A program made the position numbers and the translations under genes. A model generated the notes under the pieces. That model was not told the DNA's origin, made no database searches, and saw only the letters and a program-made list of their open reading frames with translations. DNA of 6,404 nt from Alphaproteobacteria bacterium (GTDB lineage: Bacteria > Pseudomonadota > Alphaproteobacteria > UBA8366 > JADFVY01): contig JAOUMF010000135.1 in the NCBI GenBank assembly GCA_029881615.1, positions 1 through 6,404 on the forward strand, read 5' to 3'. Below, piece by piece: positions 1 through 5,101 of this stretch; the stretch's first letter is position 1, and each line of letters begins with the position of its first letter.

Positions 1-788
1 GCTTCACGTTTCAGTGCCAGCGCCTCGGTTAATCCCCCCGTCTTGTCCAGCTTGATGTTAACGCCGTCATATTTTCCGATGATCGATGCCAGGCTCGCCC
101 GGTCGTGACAGGATTCGTCGGCATAGAAGGGAATGGGGTGCGCCAAGGTGGAGAGTGATTCGTCGGAGTTGGCGGGCAGGGGCTGTTCGACCGCCTCGAC
201 TCCAAGTTTTGCCAACGCGGCGGCGAAGGGTTCGACCATGTCGGTGGTCCAGCCTTCGTTAGCGTCAACGATAAGCCGTGAGGCTGGTGCTGCCTTGCGT
301 ACGGCGGCAACGCGTTCGAGGTCGCCTTCGCCGGTCAGTTTTATCTTGAGGAGTGGCCTGTGCGACTCGGCTAGCGCCGCGCGGCCCATGGCTTCGACGC
401 TATCCAATCCAATTGTGAAAGCAGTGCTCAACGGGCCGGGTTCGGTCAATCCAGCTAGTTCCCAAGCCCGTCTTCCGGTTGTTTTGGCCTCGAAATCCCA
501 TAGCGCACAATCCAGTGCATTACGTGCGGCCCCCGCCGGGAGCGCGCGCTGCAATGCCGCCCGATCCATGCCTCCGGCAGCGAGTTCGGGAGCCAGGGCA
601 CTGATAATGCCGGCCACGCCCTCGATGCTTTCGCCGTAACGGGCATAGGGTACGGCTTCGCCGCGCCCCTGTATGCCATTGCCTGTAATCGTGGCAGTGA
701 CCGTATCGGCGCTGGTTTTGGAGCCGCGTGAGATCGTGAAAACCTTGGCCAGTGGCCAACTTTCGCAGGTAACTGTCAATTTCAGCAT
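1..788 (-). CDS. dgcA: Enolase-superfamily epimerase/racemase (L-Ala-D/L-Glu epimerase or N-acetyl-D-Glu racemase DgcA type), partial at the window edge
   Basis: Reading from the ATG at 788 gives 262 uninterrupted codons that run off the window at base 1, so the C-terminal part of the barrel is missing. An in-frame TAG six bases upstream of the ATG fixes the start; no strong Shine-Dalgarno is visible. Every hallmark of the dipeptide-epimerase branch present in this span is there: TISRGSKT near the N-terminus (residues 18-25, substrate-carboxylate Arg21), RNALDCALWD (89-98), the KIK motif (Lys148/Lys150), metal ligands Asp175 (VDAN), Glu201 (EQP) and Asp224 (ADES), and the second catalytic Lys246 in NIKLDKTGG. 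Such enzymes are cytoplasmic and Mg-dependent. They epimerise L-Ala-D-Glu from murein recycling or, in the alphaproteobacterial DgcA subgroup, racemise N-acetyl-D-glutamate made by DgcN. The fold and chemistry are secure. The substrate, and therefore the symbol, is inferred; a dgcN neighbour would have to lie outside the window. Confidence 0.93.
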   Translation of the reverse strand, partial: MLKLTVTCESWPLAKVFTISRGSKTSADTVTATITGNGIQGRGEAVPYARYGESIEGVAGIISALAPELAAGGMDRAALQRALPAGAARNALDCALWDFEAKTTGRRAWELAGLTEPGPLSTAFTIGLDSVEAMGRAALAESHRPLLKIKLTGEGDLERVAAVRKAAPASRLIVDANEGWTTDMVEPFAAALAKLGVEAVEQPLPANSDESLSTLAHPIPFYADESCHDRASLASIIGKYDGVNIKLDKTGGLTEALALKRE

Positions 789-922
789 GGGTAACTATTG
801 CGGTAATTCAAGCTCGACTCTCCGTGCGGGCAGGGTCTGTGTCCTGCAAATGTACAAACTGAATGATTAAGCAAAAGCACCCTTTCAAAAAACTAAATTT
901 CCAACAGAATTTCCGGCCGCTG

Positions 923-961
923 TGACCGCCGCGTTCGATTGCCCGCGGAAAGGAGCGGTCA
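923..961. repeat. Interrupted inverted repeat upstream of the sigma-54 promoter, candidate activator site
   Basis: The outer arms TGACCG (923-928) and CGGTCA (956-961) and inner arms CCGCG (929-933) and CGCGG (944-948) are exact complements, separated by a 10-base centre and a 7-base insertion on the right side. Relative to a start site near 1017 it spans about -94 to -56, where enhancer-binding activators of sigma-54 often bind. Activator binding is inference. It could instead form a hairpin in the leader of the divergent epimerase transcript. Confidence 0.4.
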
Positions 962-990
962 AAGATATGCGAAATATTGTTGCGTCGGTA

Positions 991-1006
991 TGGCACGGGC
1001 ATTGCT
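991..1006 (+). promoter_or_regulatory. Sigma-54 (RpoN) -24/-12 promoter
   Basis: The sequence TGGCACG-GGCA-TTGCT matches the sigma-54 consensus TGGCACG-N4-TTGCW at every defined position. The invariant GG (992-993) and GC (1004-1005) are separated by exactly 10 bases. The start site would fall about 12 bases after the GC, near 1017, giving a leader of about 65 bases before the ATG at 1082. The promoter points at the 158-aa gene. Sigma-54 promoters depend on an ATP-driven enhancer-binding activator. Confidence 0.85.
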
Positions 1007-1081
1007 TCATCACCGAGAGTGTTTTGCCAGGCACCGTGAAAATAGTGTGCTGAGCCAATTTTTGCATAGAAGGACGCTGCA

Positions 1082-1558
1082 ATGGTTGAGGTTAATTATG
1101 TCACCGCCAAGAACCTGTTTCATCATGAAAATCTCCCGCCACATCCGAAATTGTCCCCGGCGGCCCTAAGCGACGCACGCAGGCAACTGGGTGAAATCAG
1201 GAAGTCCATCAAGGCAATCCTCAACTTTGCCGTTAATGGCGCCAAGGACCTGATAGAGGGCGATTGCTGGAGCAATAATATTGATCTGTTTGAATCGCTT
1301 TCGATGGATCAGGCCCGGGCGCTGGCCAAACTTCCTGTAGGCACCAACCATCCCAAATTGGGTCCTCGCGTGTTTCATGCGCGCGCCGCTTTCGTTGCGT
1401 TCCGGGAATTCGTCAGATGGGAAGTCGTTGGCAAGATCCGTCCTGGCATAAAGCAAGCCGATTATGACGAAATCCTTAGCTTGGTCACTGAATACGCCAC
1501 TCAAACGATCGACAGTATGCTGCGCGTTGAGAAGGCGCTTGAGACCATGGAGGCTTGA
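1082..1558 (+). CDS. Hypothetical helical protein, 158 aa, under a sigma-54 promoter
   Basis: The product is not recognised. The start is supported by AGAAGGA at 1068-1074, seven bases before the ATG. The product lacks a signal peptide and any membrane segment, so it is probably cytoplasmic. After a variable N-terminus with His and Pro residues (about 1-28) it looks largely alpha-helical: one helix at about 29-60 (LSDARRQLGEIRKSIKAIL...), a second around 72-85, and a long charged helical C-terminal half (about 95-158). Residue 62 is the only cysteine. No enzyme motif is visible. The strong sigma-54 promoter directly upstream is the best clue: such promoters in Alphaproteobacteria commonly serve flagellar, nitrogen or envelope functions. 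The gene stands alone, since 165 bases separate it from the next start. It is well supported as a gene; its function is unknown. Confidence 0.85.
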   Translation: MVEVNYVTAKNLFHHENLPPHPKLSPAALSDARRQLGEIRKSIKAILNFAVNGAKDLIEGDCWSNNIDLFESLSMDQARALAKLPVGTNHPKLGPRVFHARAAFVAFREFVRWEVVGKIRPGIKQADYDEILSLVTEYATQTIDSMLRVEKALETMEA

Positions 1559-1628
1559 GGTCTCTGGTCACTGTTAGGGGCTGATTCCCAAAATTCGTTA
1601 ATTTGTTAACCTTTCCATCACTACTCCC

Positions 1629-1640
1629 TCAGTATACTGA
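1629..1640. promoter_or_regulatory. Perfect 12-bp palindrome containing a -10-like TATACT
   Basis: TCAGTATACTGA is a perfect palindrome about 84 bases before the start of the next gene. Its centre includes TATACT (1633-1638), a good sigma-70 -10 element. No convincing -35 lies 16-18 bases upstream, which would suit a promoter that needs an activator, or a repressor that covers the -10. Assignment as an operator/promoter is inference. Confidence 0.4.
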
Positions 1641-1723
1641 TCAAACATTGATTGGATGAATTATTTGGCTGTGCGCCATTTGGTAAAAGCGTACCGCAAA
1701 ATTTACAAAACAGGGGATCGAGT

Positions 1724-2215
1724 ATGGGTGGAAATTATAGTGACGCGGCCATCAAATTAACCGATGGCTCGATTGATTTTTCGTCGCGCGATGCGGATAT
1801 AGACAAATTGAATGCGGCCCCTGAACAGGTCGCAAAGCCGGAACCAACCGAACAGACTGTTCCGGGGCCGGATATGGTTCGGGCGATTCTGGTGCTCGCG
1901 GCCGAAGCGGCGTTCGAATTACGTGACGGCGTAAAAGACAGCATGTTCCTGGCACAGTTAAGGGAACAGACAAAATTCCTTGAGCATTGCCTGGCGGTTC
2001 TACCTGATATTTATCAGGGGGTGGACTGCGGTCTTATGCTCCGCCGGGCTCGGCAATCGGTAGTCCGGTTGGATGATACGATCCGCTGTGAAATTCTTGA
2101 CCAGGTCCAAGAAAATATGTCGATGGATATGGTGGAAGAAAAGCTTCAACTTGTTAAAGCCGAAGCCGTGGAAGCGGGCCGGGCGTTGGTGCTTCTGTCG
2201 GTTCGATGCGCCTGA
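1724..2215 (+). CDS. Hypothetical helical protein, 163 aa
   Basis: The product is not recognised. The reading frame is open from an ATG at 1652, but the ATG at 1724 is preferred because AGGGGA (1712-1717) lies six bases before it, while the upstream ATG has no ribosome site; the longer form would add 24 residues. Residues 1-50 are polar and probably disordered, ending in a Pro/Glu-rich linker. Residues 50-163 look almost entirely helical and acidic-to-neutral, with long amphipathic segments (for example MVRAILVLAAEAAFELRDGV at 51-70 and the stretch 130-158). There are no signal peptide or membrane segments. Cysteines lie at 89, 102, 122 and 162. The C-terminal half resembles that of the 158-aa protein upstream weakly, about one in five identical without gaps over about 49 residues, so distant paralogy is possible but unproven. 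Confidence 0.8.
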   Translation: MGGNYSDAAIKLTDGSIDFSSRDADIDKLNAAPEQVAKPEPTEQTVPGPDMVRAILVLAAEAAFELRDGVKDSMFLAQLREQTKFLEHCLAVLPDIYQGVDCGLMLRRARQSVVRLDDTIRCEILDQVQENMSMDMVEEKLQLVKAEAVEAGRALVLLSVRCA

Positions 2216-2241
2216 ATATATTTGGCGGTTTCGATCCTGTG

Positions 2242-2262
2242 TTCAGTTGCCGACAGGCTGAA
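2242..2262. terminator. Weak hairpin between convergent genes, possible terminator
   Basis: TTCAG (2242-2246) and CTGAA (2258-2262) are complementary, and a T-rich run occurs about 13 bases later (2276-2280). The hairpin lies between the end of the 163-aa gene and the end of the convergent glutathione S-transferase gene, where a terminator is expected. The stem is short and the distance to the T run is poor, so this is only a candidate. Confidence 0.25.
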
Positions 2263-2279
2263 GGGTGCATTCGTTCTTT

Positions 2280-2885
2280 TTACCGTTGCGTGATCGGGAC
2301 ATATCCAGGTTGCGCGGCGACGCGATCAAGCCAGGTGCGAATGGCTGGATAATCGCTAAGGTCGAACCCGCCTTCATGGGCGACGTGAGTATAGGCGTAG
2401 AGAGCAATGTCGGCGATGGTCAAGCCTTTGCCTGCGAACCAGTCCTTTTCAGCAAGATGTTTTTCCATGACCTCCAGCGCGGCGTAGCCACCCTTTCGCT
2501 TGGCCGGAAGCATGGCCTCGCGTTCGGGGGTCATGCCTCCATGTTCCATCCAGAATCGGACGACCGCGATGTTGGGCTCGTGGCTGTATTGTTCGAAGAA
2601 CATCCATTGCAGCATGCGCGCCCGACCGAGCCTGTCTTCGGGTAAAAACGGCGTTCCCTCGGCCAGATAAAACAAAATGGCGTTGGATTCGGGCAGGAAG
2701 GTTCCGTCCTCGAGTTCCAGCAACGGAATCCGTCCGTTCGCGTTTTTTGCAAGATATTCCGGTGTCCTGGTTTCGCCCTTTACAATGTCCTTTTCCACCA
2801 GTTCGAACGGCTGTCCAAGAAGATTGAGCAACAGCCTGACCTTGTAGCCGTTCCCGGACGGCAGATAATCAAAAAGACGCAACAT
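2280..2885 (-). CDS. Glutathione S-transferase family protein
   Basis: A complete 201-aa protein, the usual length for a cytosolic bacterial GST. The N-terminal thioredoxin-like domain (about 1-78) carries the active-site region LPSGNGYKVR, with Ser10 placed to activate glutathione. It also has the cis-proline motif RIPLLE (Pro54) and the glutathione gamma-glutamyl contact ESNAIL (Glu66, Ser67). The all-helical C-terminal domain (about 85-201) contains the N-capping/hydrophobic-staple segment LTIADI (Asp159). The family conjugates glutathione to electrophiles or reduces them; the substrate cannot be deduced. GAGGGA lies seven bases upstream of the ATG (complement of 2893-2898). It faces the 163-aa gene convergently and has no evident functional link to its neighbours. 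Confidence 0.95.
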   Translation of the reverse strand: MLRLFDYLPSGNGYKVRLLLNLLGQPFELVEKDIVKGETRTPEYLAKNANGRIPLLELEDGTFLPESNAILFYLAEGTPFLPEDRLGRARMLQWMFFEQYSHEPNIAVVRFWMEHGGMTPEREAMLPAKRKGGYAALEVMEKHLAEKDWFAGKGLTIADIALYAYTHVAHEGGFDLSDYPAIRTWLDRVAAQPGYVPITQR

Positions 2886-3017
2886 ATGTCATTCCCTCAC
2901 TATTTTGGCGCAACTTGCGGCGGCTACGCAGTTTCATGCAATTATTGGCGTTTCGAACCATAGGCGCAAGGTTGGACTTGAGAGGATGCGAGCAGGGTAT
3001 GGAAACAGGCAGGGGTT

Positions 3018-3113
3018 ATGGAGCTTCGTAAAGACGATGTCCAAACCGGACAACTGCTGCCTTTTTTGGGGAAATTGGAATTGCGATTGTGCCATGCCGG
3101 GATTGACGCTTAA
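3018..3113 (+). CDS. Possible 31-aa small ORF in intergenic DNA (low confidence)
   Basis: An ATG at 3018 opens a 31-codon frame ending in TAA at 3113; the product begins MELRKDDVQTGQ and ends RLCHAGIDA. AGGGG lies only two bases before the ATG, with another AGG eight bases before it. The composition looks protein-like, and the frame stays open upstream to a TGA at 2979, so it might be a remnant of a decayed gene. No family is recognised. Its 3' end overlaps the left arm of the long inverted repeat, which counts against a conserved coding role. Confidence 0.2.
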   Translation: MELRKDDVQTGQLLPFLGKLELRLCHAGIDA

Positions 3114-3186
3114 CGTCTATCGCGCCGGGCTGATATTCGGTTACGCATTTTTCTTGAAGCTGAAGTCGCGATGCGGCGTTAAGCGT
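3106..3186. repeat. Long interrupted inverted repeat downstream of the repressor gene
   Basis: ACGCTTAACG (3106-3115) is exactly complementary to CGTTAAGCGT (3177-3186). Inside these arms, ATCGCG (3119-3124) is complementary to CGCGAT (3167-3172). The mismatched spacers are 3 and 4 bases and the loop is about 42 bases. The repeat starts about 13 bases past the repressor stop on the minus strand. No T run follows on either side, so it is not a standard terminator. Protein binding sites, an RNA stem or a remnant of a small mobile repeat are possible. Confidence 0.5.
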
Positions 3187-3198
3187 GATGTTACCGTC

Positions 3199-3828
3199 CT
3201 AAATTCGCTTCCCTACCCATATGACGCGTCCCACGAGGCTGATGCTGGTGCGGCTAACCCTTTCGTGACTCGGATATACGGGATTGTCCGAATGAACGCT
3301 GACGTAATTCCCTTCGGGCGAAAAGACGACGCGTTTTATGACAAGGCCCGAGCGGACTATCATCACATAGATCCCGTCTCCCCTTATCCGGTCCGAGGTT
3401 GGCTCTACCAGGACATGGTCACCTGAACGGAATGTCGGCTCCATGCTGTCGTCGTCCACCCTGTAAACCAACAGCTTATCGCATGGAACATTCGAGATGG
3501 CCTTGAGCCAATCGGCACGAAAAACCGTATAGTCCAGGAAATGGCCTACACCGGCAGCGGGGCCTGTTTCATCGATCTCCGACAGGCCACATTCCGGAAT
3601 GAATACGTGCTTGGGTGCTCCCAGTTCCGGTTGGGCCGGTATGAAATCATCGATCAGGTCGTTGGGGTTGCACGCCAGCGCGCGCGCCAGCTTTCTCAGC
3701 CAGTCGTCGGTCAACCGACGTTGACGCTTCTCTAGTTTATTGATTTGCGACGCCGTTGTGTCGGTCAGGCGTGCCAGTGCCTCCATCGACAGTCCCTTGC
3801 GACGTCGCATCTCTCTGAGGGCCGACAT
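3199..3828 (-). CDS. XRE-family repressor with S24 (LexA/CI-like) peptidase domain
   Basis: A complete 209-aa protein. Residues about 2-58 form a helix-turn-helix of the Cro/CI (XRE) type, with MEALARLTDTTASQINKLEK covering the turn and recognition helix. A linker leads to a C-terminal S24 domain (about 90-209) with the catalytic serine in DSMEPT (Ser128) and the catalytic lysine in VIKRV (Lys165). Their spacing of 37 equals that of LexA. An Ala92-Gly93 pair lies about 36 residues before the serine, where LexA and lambda CI are cut, so RecA-stimulated self-cleavage is plausible. The ATG is preceded by AGGGGG eight bases upstream, which overlaps the end of the small gene just before it; the two are separated by five bases and are probably cotranscribed and translationally coupled. 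It is likely a DNA-damage or stress-responsive repressor, and autoregulation is expected. No phage structural genes are visible nearby. Confidence 0.93.
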   Translation of the reverse strand: MSALREMRRRKGLSMEALARLTDTTASQINKLEKRQRRLTDDWLRKLARALACNPNDLIDDFIPAQPELGAPKHVFIPECGLSEIDETGPAAGVGHFLDYTVFRADWLKAISNVPCDKLLVYRVDDDSMEPTFRSGDHVLVEPTSDRIRGDGIYVMIVRSGLVIKRVVFSPEGNYVSVHSDNPVYPSHERVSRTSISLVGRVIWVGKRI

Positions 3829-3833
3829 TTCCC

Positions 3834-4016
3834 CTACCCCCTGATTTTCTTCCCCTTTGGCAGAATGAGAAATTCATCTTTTTCCGCCATTGGATTATCC
3901 GGCGTATCACGACGCTGAGGAATGACCGAAATGGACATATTGCCGAAAATAATGTCCAAAGTACCCGAATGTTTACCGATTATTAGCTTTTCTGTCCGTT
4001 TAATGCTGTTCCACAT
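3834..4016 (-). CDS. Small hypothetical protein, 60 aa, upstream partner of the S24 repressor
   Basis: The family is not recognised. The frame also allows an ATG at 4025, but that ATG directly abuts the ribosome site GAGGAG (complement of 4026-4031). The ATG at 4016 is nine bases away and is the better start. The product begins MWNSIKRTEK and looks like a small mostly beta protein with a basic tail (PKGKKIRG). It has no signal peptide, no cysteines and no membrane segment. Its stop lies five bases before the repressor start and inside the repressor's ribosome-binding area, a typical operon arrangement. A role as a repressor modulator or autoregulatory leader protein is inference. The spacing and ribosome site make a real gene more likely than not. 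Confidence 0.6.
   Translation of the reverse strand: MWNSIKRTEKLIIGKHSGTLDIIFGNMSISVIPQRRDTPDNPMAEKDEFLILPKGKKIRG
3932..3958. repeat. TGGACAT/ATGTCCA inverted repeat inside the small gene
   Basis: TGGACAT (3932-3938) and ATGTCCA (3952-3958) are exact complements separated by 13 bases, within the 60-aa gene. The same GGACA/TGTCC word recurs in the flanking intergenic DNA, so an internal operator is possible. Coincidence cannot be excluded. Confidence 0.3.
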
Positions 4017-4025
4017 ACGGCGCAT

Positions 4026-4395
4026 CTCCTCTCAATGGAAGTTAATCAATTGTAATATATCTTCTTTTTTTGATCACGTAATTGTGTCCGCTTTGTCCAT
4101 TTCTGATTTGATGCTGTTTAAAATTTGATGTGAAAGACAATAAGAGTGCTCGTCATGCGAACCATTTCTAGAAAAACACGCCCTGTTTCACGCTGTCACT
4201 ATCCGGCAACGCAAGTTTCGGGCCAATCGGACATGTTTTGTCCAGATAATGGCCGGGTAGATCGTTTTTGTTCGGTCTGGTGAAATTCACGGGGCAATGA
4301 CAACAAATTTCCGCAGGGTAATCGCAGGGCTTTTTCAGGGCAAAAAATACGTTCTCGCCCGGGACTCCAACAAAACAACGTAAGGCCAAGGGACA
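4026..4395. other. AT-rich divergent control region with operator-like repeats
   Basis: This gap separates the minus-strand repressor unit from the plus-strand sensory cluster and holds no convincing gene. It contains a direct repeat TGTCC-gctt-TGTCC (4085-4098). A second direct repeat, ATTTGATG, occurs at 4106-4113 and 4123-4130, 17 bases start to start. GGACA-N5-TGTCC (4229-4243) forms a palindromic site. The left part (4040-4140) is clearly more AT-rich than its surroundings, as expected of a promoter. GATAAT at 4245-4250 could be a -10 for the plus strand but lacks a good -35. Promoter and operator roles are inferred. Confidence 0.45.
4155..4283 (+). CDS. Possible 42-aa cysteine-containing small ORF (low confidence)
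   Basis: An ATG at 4155 opens a 42-codon frame ending in TGA at 4283. AGAG lies about nine bases upstream, a weak ribosome site. Cysteines at 14, 29 and 39 occur in the contexts RCHYP, MFCP and RFC, a spacing that recalls small zinc-binding tails of the GcrA type. The expected final His is absent and the frame stops three residues after the last Cys, so it may be a decayed or chance frame. It lies in the control region between the repressor unit and the sensory cluster. Confidence 0.2.
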   Translation: MRTISRKTRPVSRCHYPATQVSGQSDMFCPDNGRVDRFCSVW

Positions 4396-5031
4396 ATGCA
4401 AGAACCACGCCAGAAAAACTCGAATAATGTTGTAGCCATGGATTTTGTGCGCCGCCGAAATGGGGTAGGCCCCGGTCCGGGCGGCATAGGTGGTCCTGAC
4501 GAGCAGGGCAATCTTTACGATTTCTCTGGCAGCAAAGAGCGCCTTGCGGCTGAGTTGACTTCTGTTAATGCAATGTTTTTCCTGTCAATTTCAGAACTTC
4601 ATCTCACTATTCTCGACAAGCTTCGGGGTATACCGCGCAAATTCATGACCGCTGCGGAGTCTTTGGCTGGTGCGCCGCATTTCAGCGAAAGTAGCACACA
4701 GTGGACGAAGGTCATGACCCTGCATGTCCAGACGCTAAGCTTCAGCTGCGAGCCGGTAATGGAAATTGCCCGGTTGCATAATCTTCGAAAACAGGGTGCG
4801 GAAGTCGTCGGCGCAATCCACGCGATTGAGGATGCGTTGCCAAGATATCTGGAAGTCGTAGCGTTAAGGGCCTCCAGCGGCACGATGTTGCCCGACCCCG
4901 TTACTTTGTTTGAACCGACTTTCGCGATGTTGGACCAGCATTTTGTCGAATTGCATGCGACGGTCAGCTCGTCCATCACTCGCGCGAATTCTCTTGTCGT
5001 TGCGCCCCGCAGCCTGTCGGGGCGCCCATAA
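4396..5031 (+). CDS. Hypothetical 211-aa protein at the head of the sensory cluster
   Basis: The product is not recognised. AAGGGA (4388-4393) is only two bases from the ATG, while AAGG (4382-4385) is ten bases away, so the start is adequate but not decisive. An alternative ATG at 4438 (Met15) has no ribosome site. The N-terminus is basic, followed by a flexible Gly/Pro segment (residues 23-38, GVGPGPGGIGG and beyond). The remaining 170 or so residues look mainly helical, with a hydrophobic helix at about 54-78 that is too interrupted by polar residues for a clear membrane span. There is no signal peptide and a single cysteine (118), so a cytoplasmic location is likely. A terminator-like structure at its 3' end suggests it can be transcribed separately from the Cache gene. 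Proximity to a receptor hints at signalling, without motif support. Confidence 0.82.
   Translation: MQEPRQKNSNNVVAMDFVRRRNGVGPGPGGIGGPDEQGNLYDFSGSKERLAAELTSVNAMFFLSISELHLTILDKLRGIPRKFMTAAESLAGAPHFSESSTQWTKVMTLHVQTLSFSCEPVMEIARLHNLRKQGAEVVGAIHAIEDALPRYLEVVALRASSGTMLPDPVTLFEPTFAMLDQHFVELHATVSSSITRANSLVVAPRSLSGRP
5002..5025 (+). repeat. GC-rich 8-bp stem-loop at the end of the 211-aa gene
   Basis: GCGCCCCG (5002-5009) pairs perfectly with CGGGGCGC (5018-5025) across an 8-base loop. The structure lies in the last codons of the gene, four to ten codons before the TAA. It directly precedes the terminator-like hairpin and may act with it, or protect the transcript end. Confidence 0.5.
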
Positions 5032-5033
5032 TG

Positions 5034-5057
5034 CGAGGCTACATCGCTTCGTTTTTT
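5034..5057 (+). terminator. Probable intrinsic terminator after the 211-aa gene
   Basis: CGAGGC (5034-5039) pairs with GCTTCG (5046-5051), six pairs including one G-T, around a 6-base loop. A run of six T (5052-5057) follows at once. The structure begins three bases past the stop codon. The stem is short, so termination may be partial and allow read-through into the Cache gene. Confidence 0.5.
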
Positions 5058-5101
5058 GCTTTAACCCGTATTTTTGATCGAAAAAATTGAGGAAGGAACA
5101 G

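Noticed and set aside
133..639. 168-codon plus-strand frame
   Set aside because: It lies antisense inside the epimerase gene, whose catalytic motifs are continuous on the minus strand; low-complexity Ala/Ser composition marks it as a shadow.
1166..1504. 112-codon minus-strand frame
   Set aside because: Antisense to the 158-aa gene, which has a ribosome site and a sigma-54 promoter; no support for the opposite strand.
1598..1609. TTAA-N4-TTAA resembling a CtrA site
   Set aside because: CtrA sites need seven bases between the TTAA halves; here there are four.
2596..2609. TGTTC-GAA-GAACA near-palindrome resembling a LexA-type site
   Set aside because: It lies inside the glutathione S-transferase coding region and is explained by its Phe-Phe-Glu codons; spacing does not fit the alphaproteobacterial GTTC-N7-GTTC operator.
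2265..2645. 126-codon plus-strand frame
   Set aside because: Shadow of the glutathione S-transferase gene on the other strand.
3081..3097. Minus-strand TGGCAC resembling a sigma-54 -24 element
   Set aside because: The -12 half at the required distance reads AAT rather than TTGC, so the invariant GC is missing.
2905..3426. 173-codon plus-strand frame
   Set aside because: Its 3' half is antisense to the S24 repressor with intact catalytic motifs, it starts at TTG without a ribosome site, and its composition (many Cys and Trp, no pattern) is not protein-like.
4168..4401. 77-codon cysteine-rich minus-strand frame
   Set aside because: It has only a TTG start with no ribosome site and overlaps the start of the 211-aa gene; no recognisable family despite several cysteines.
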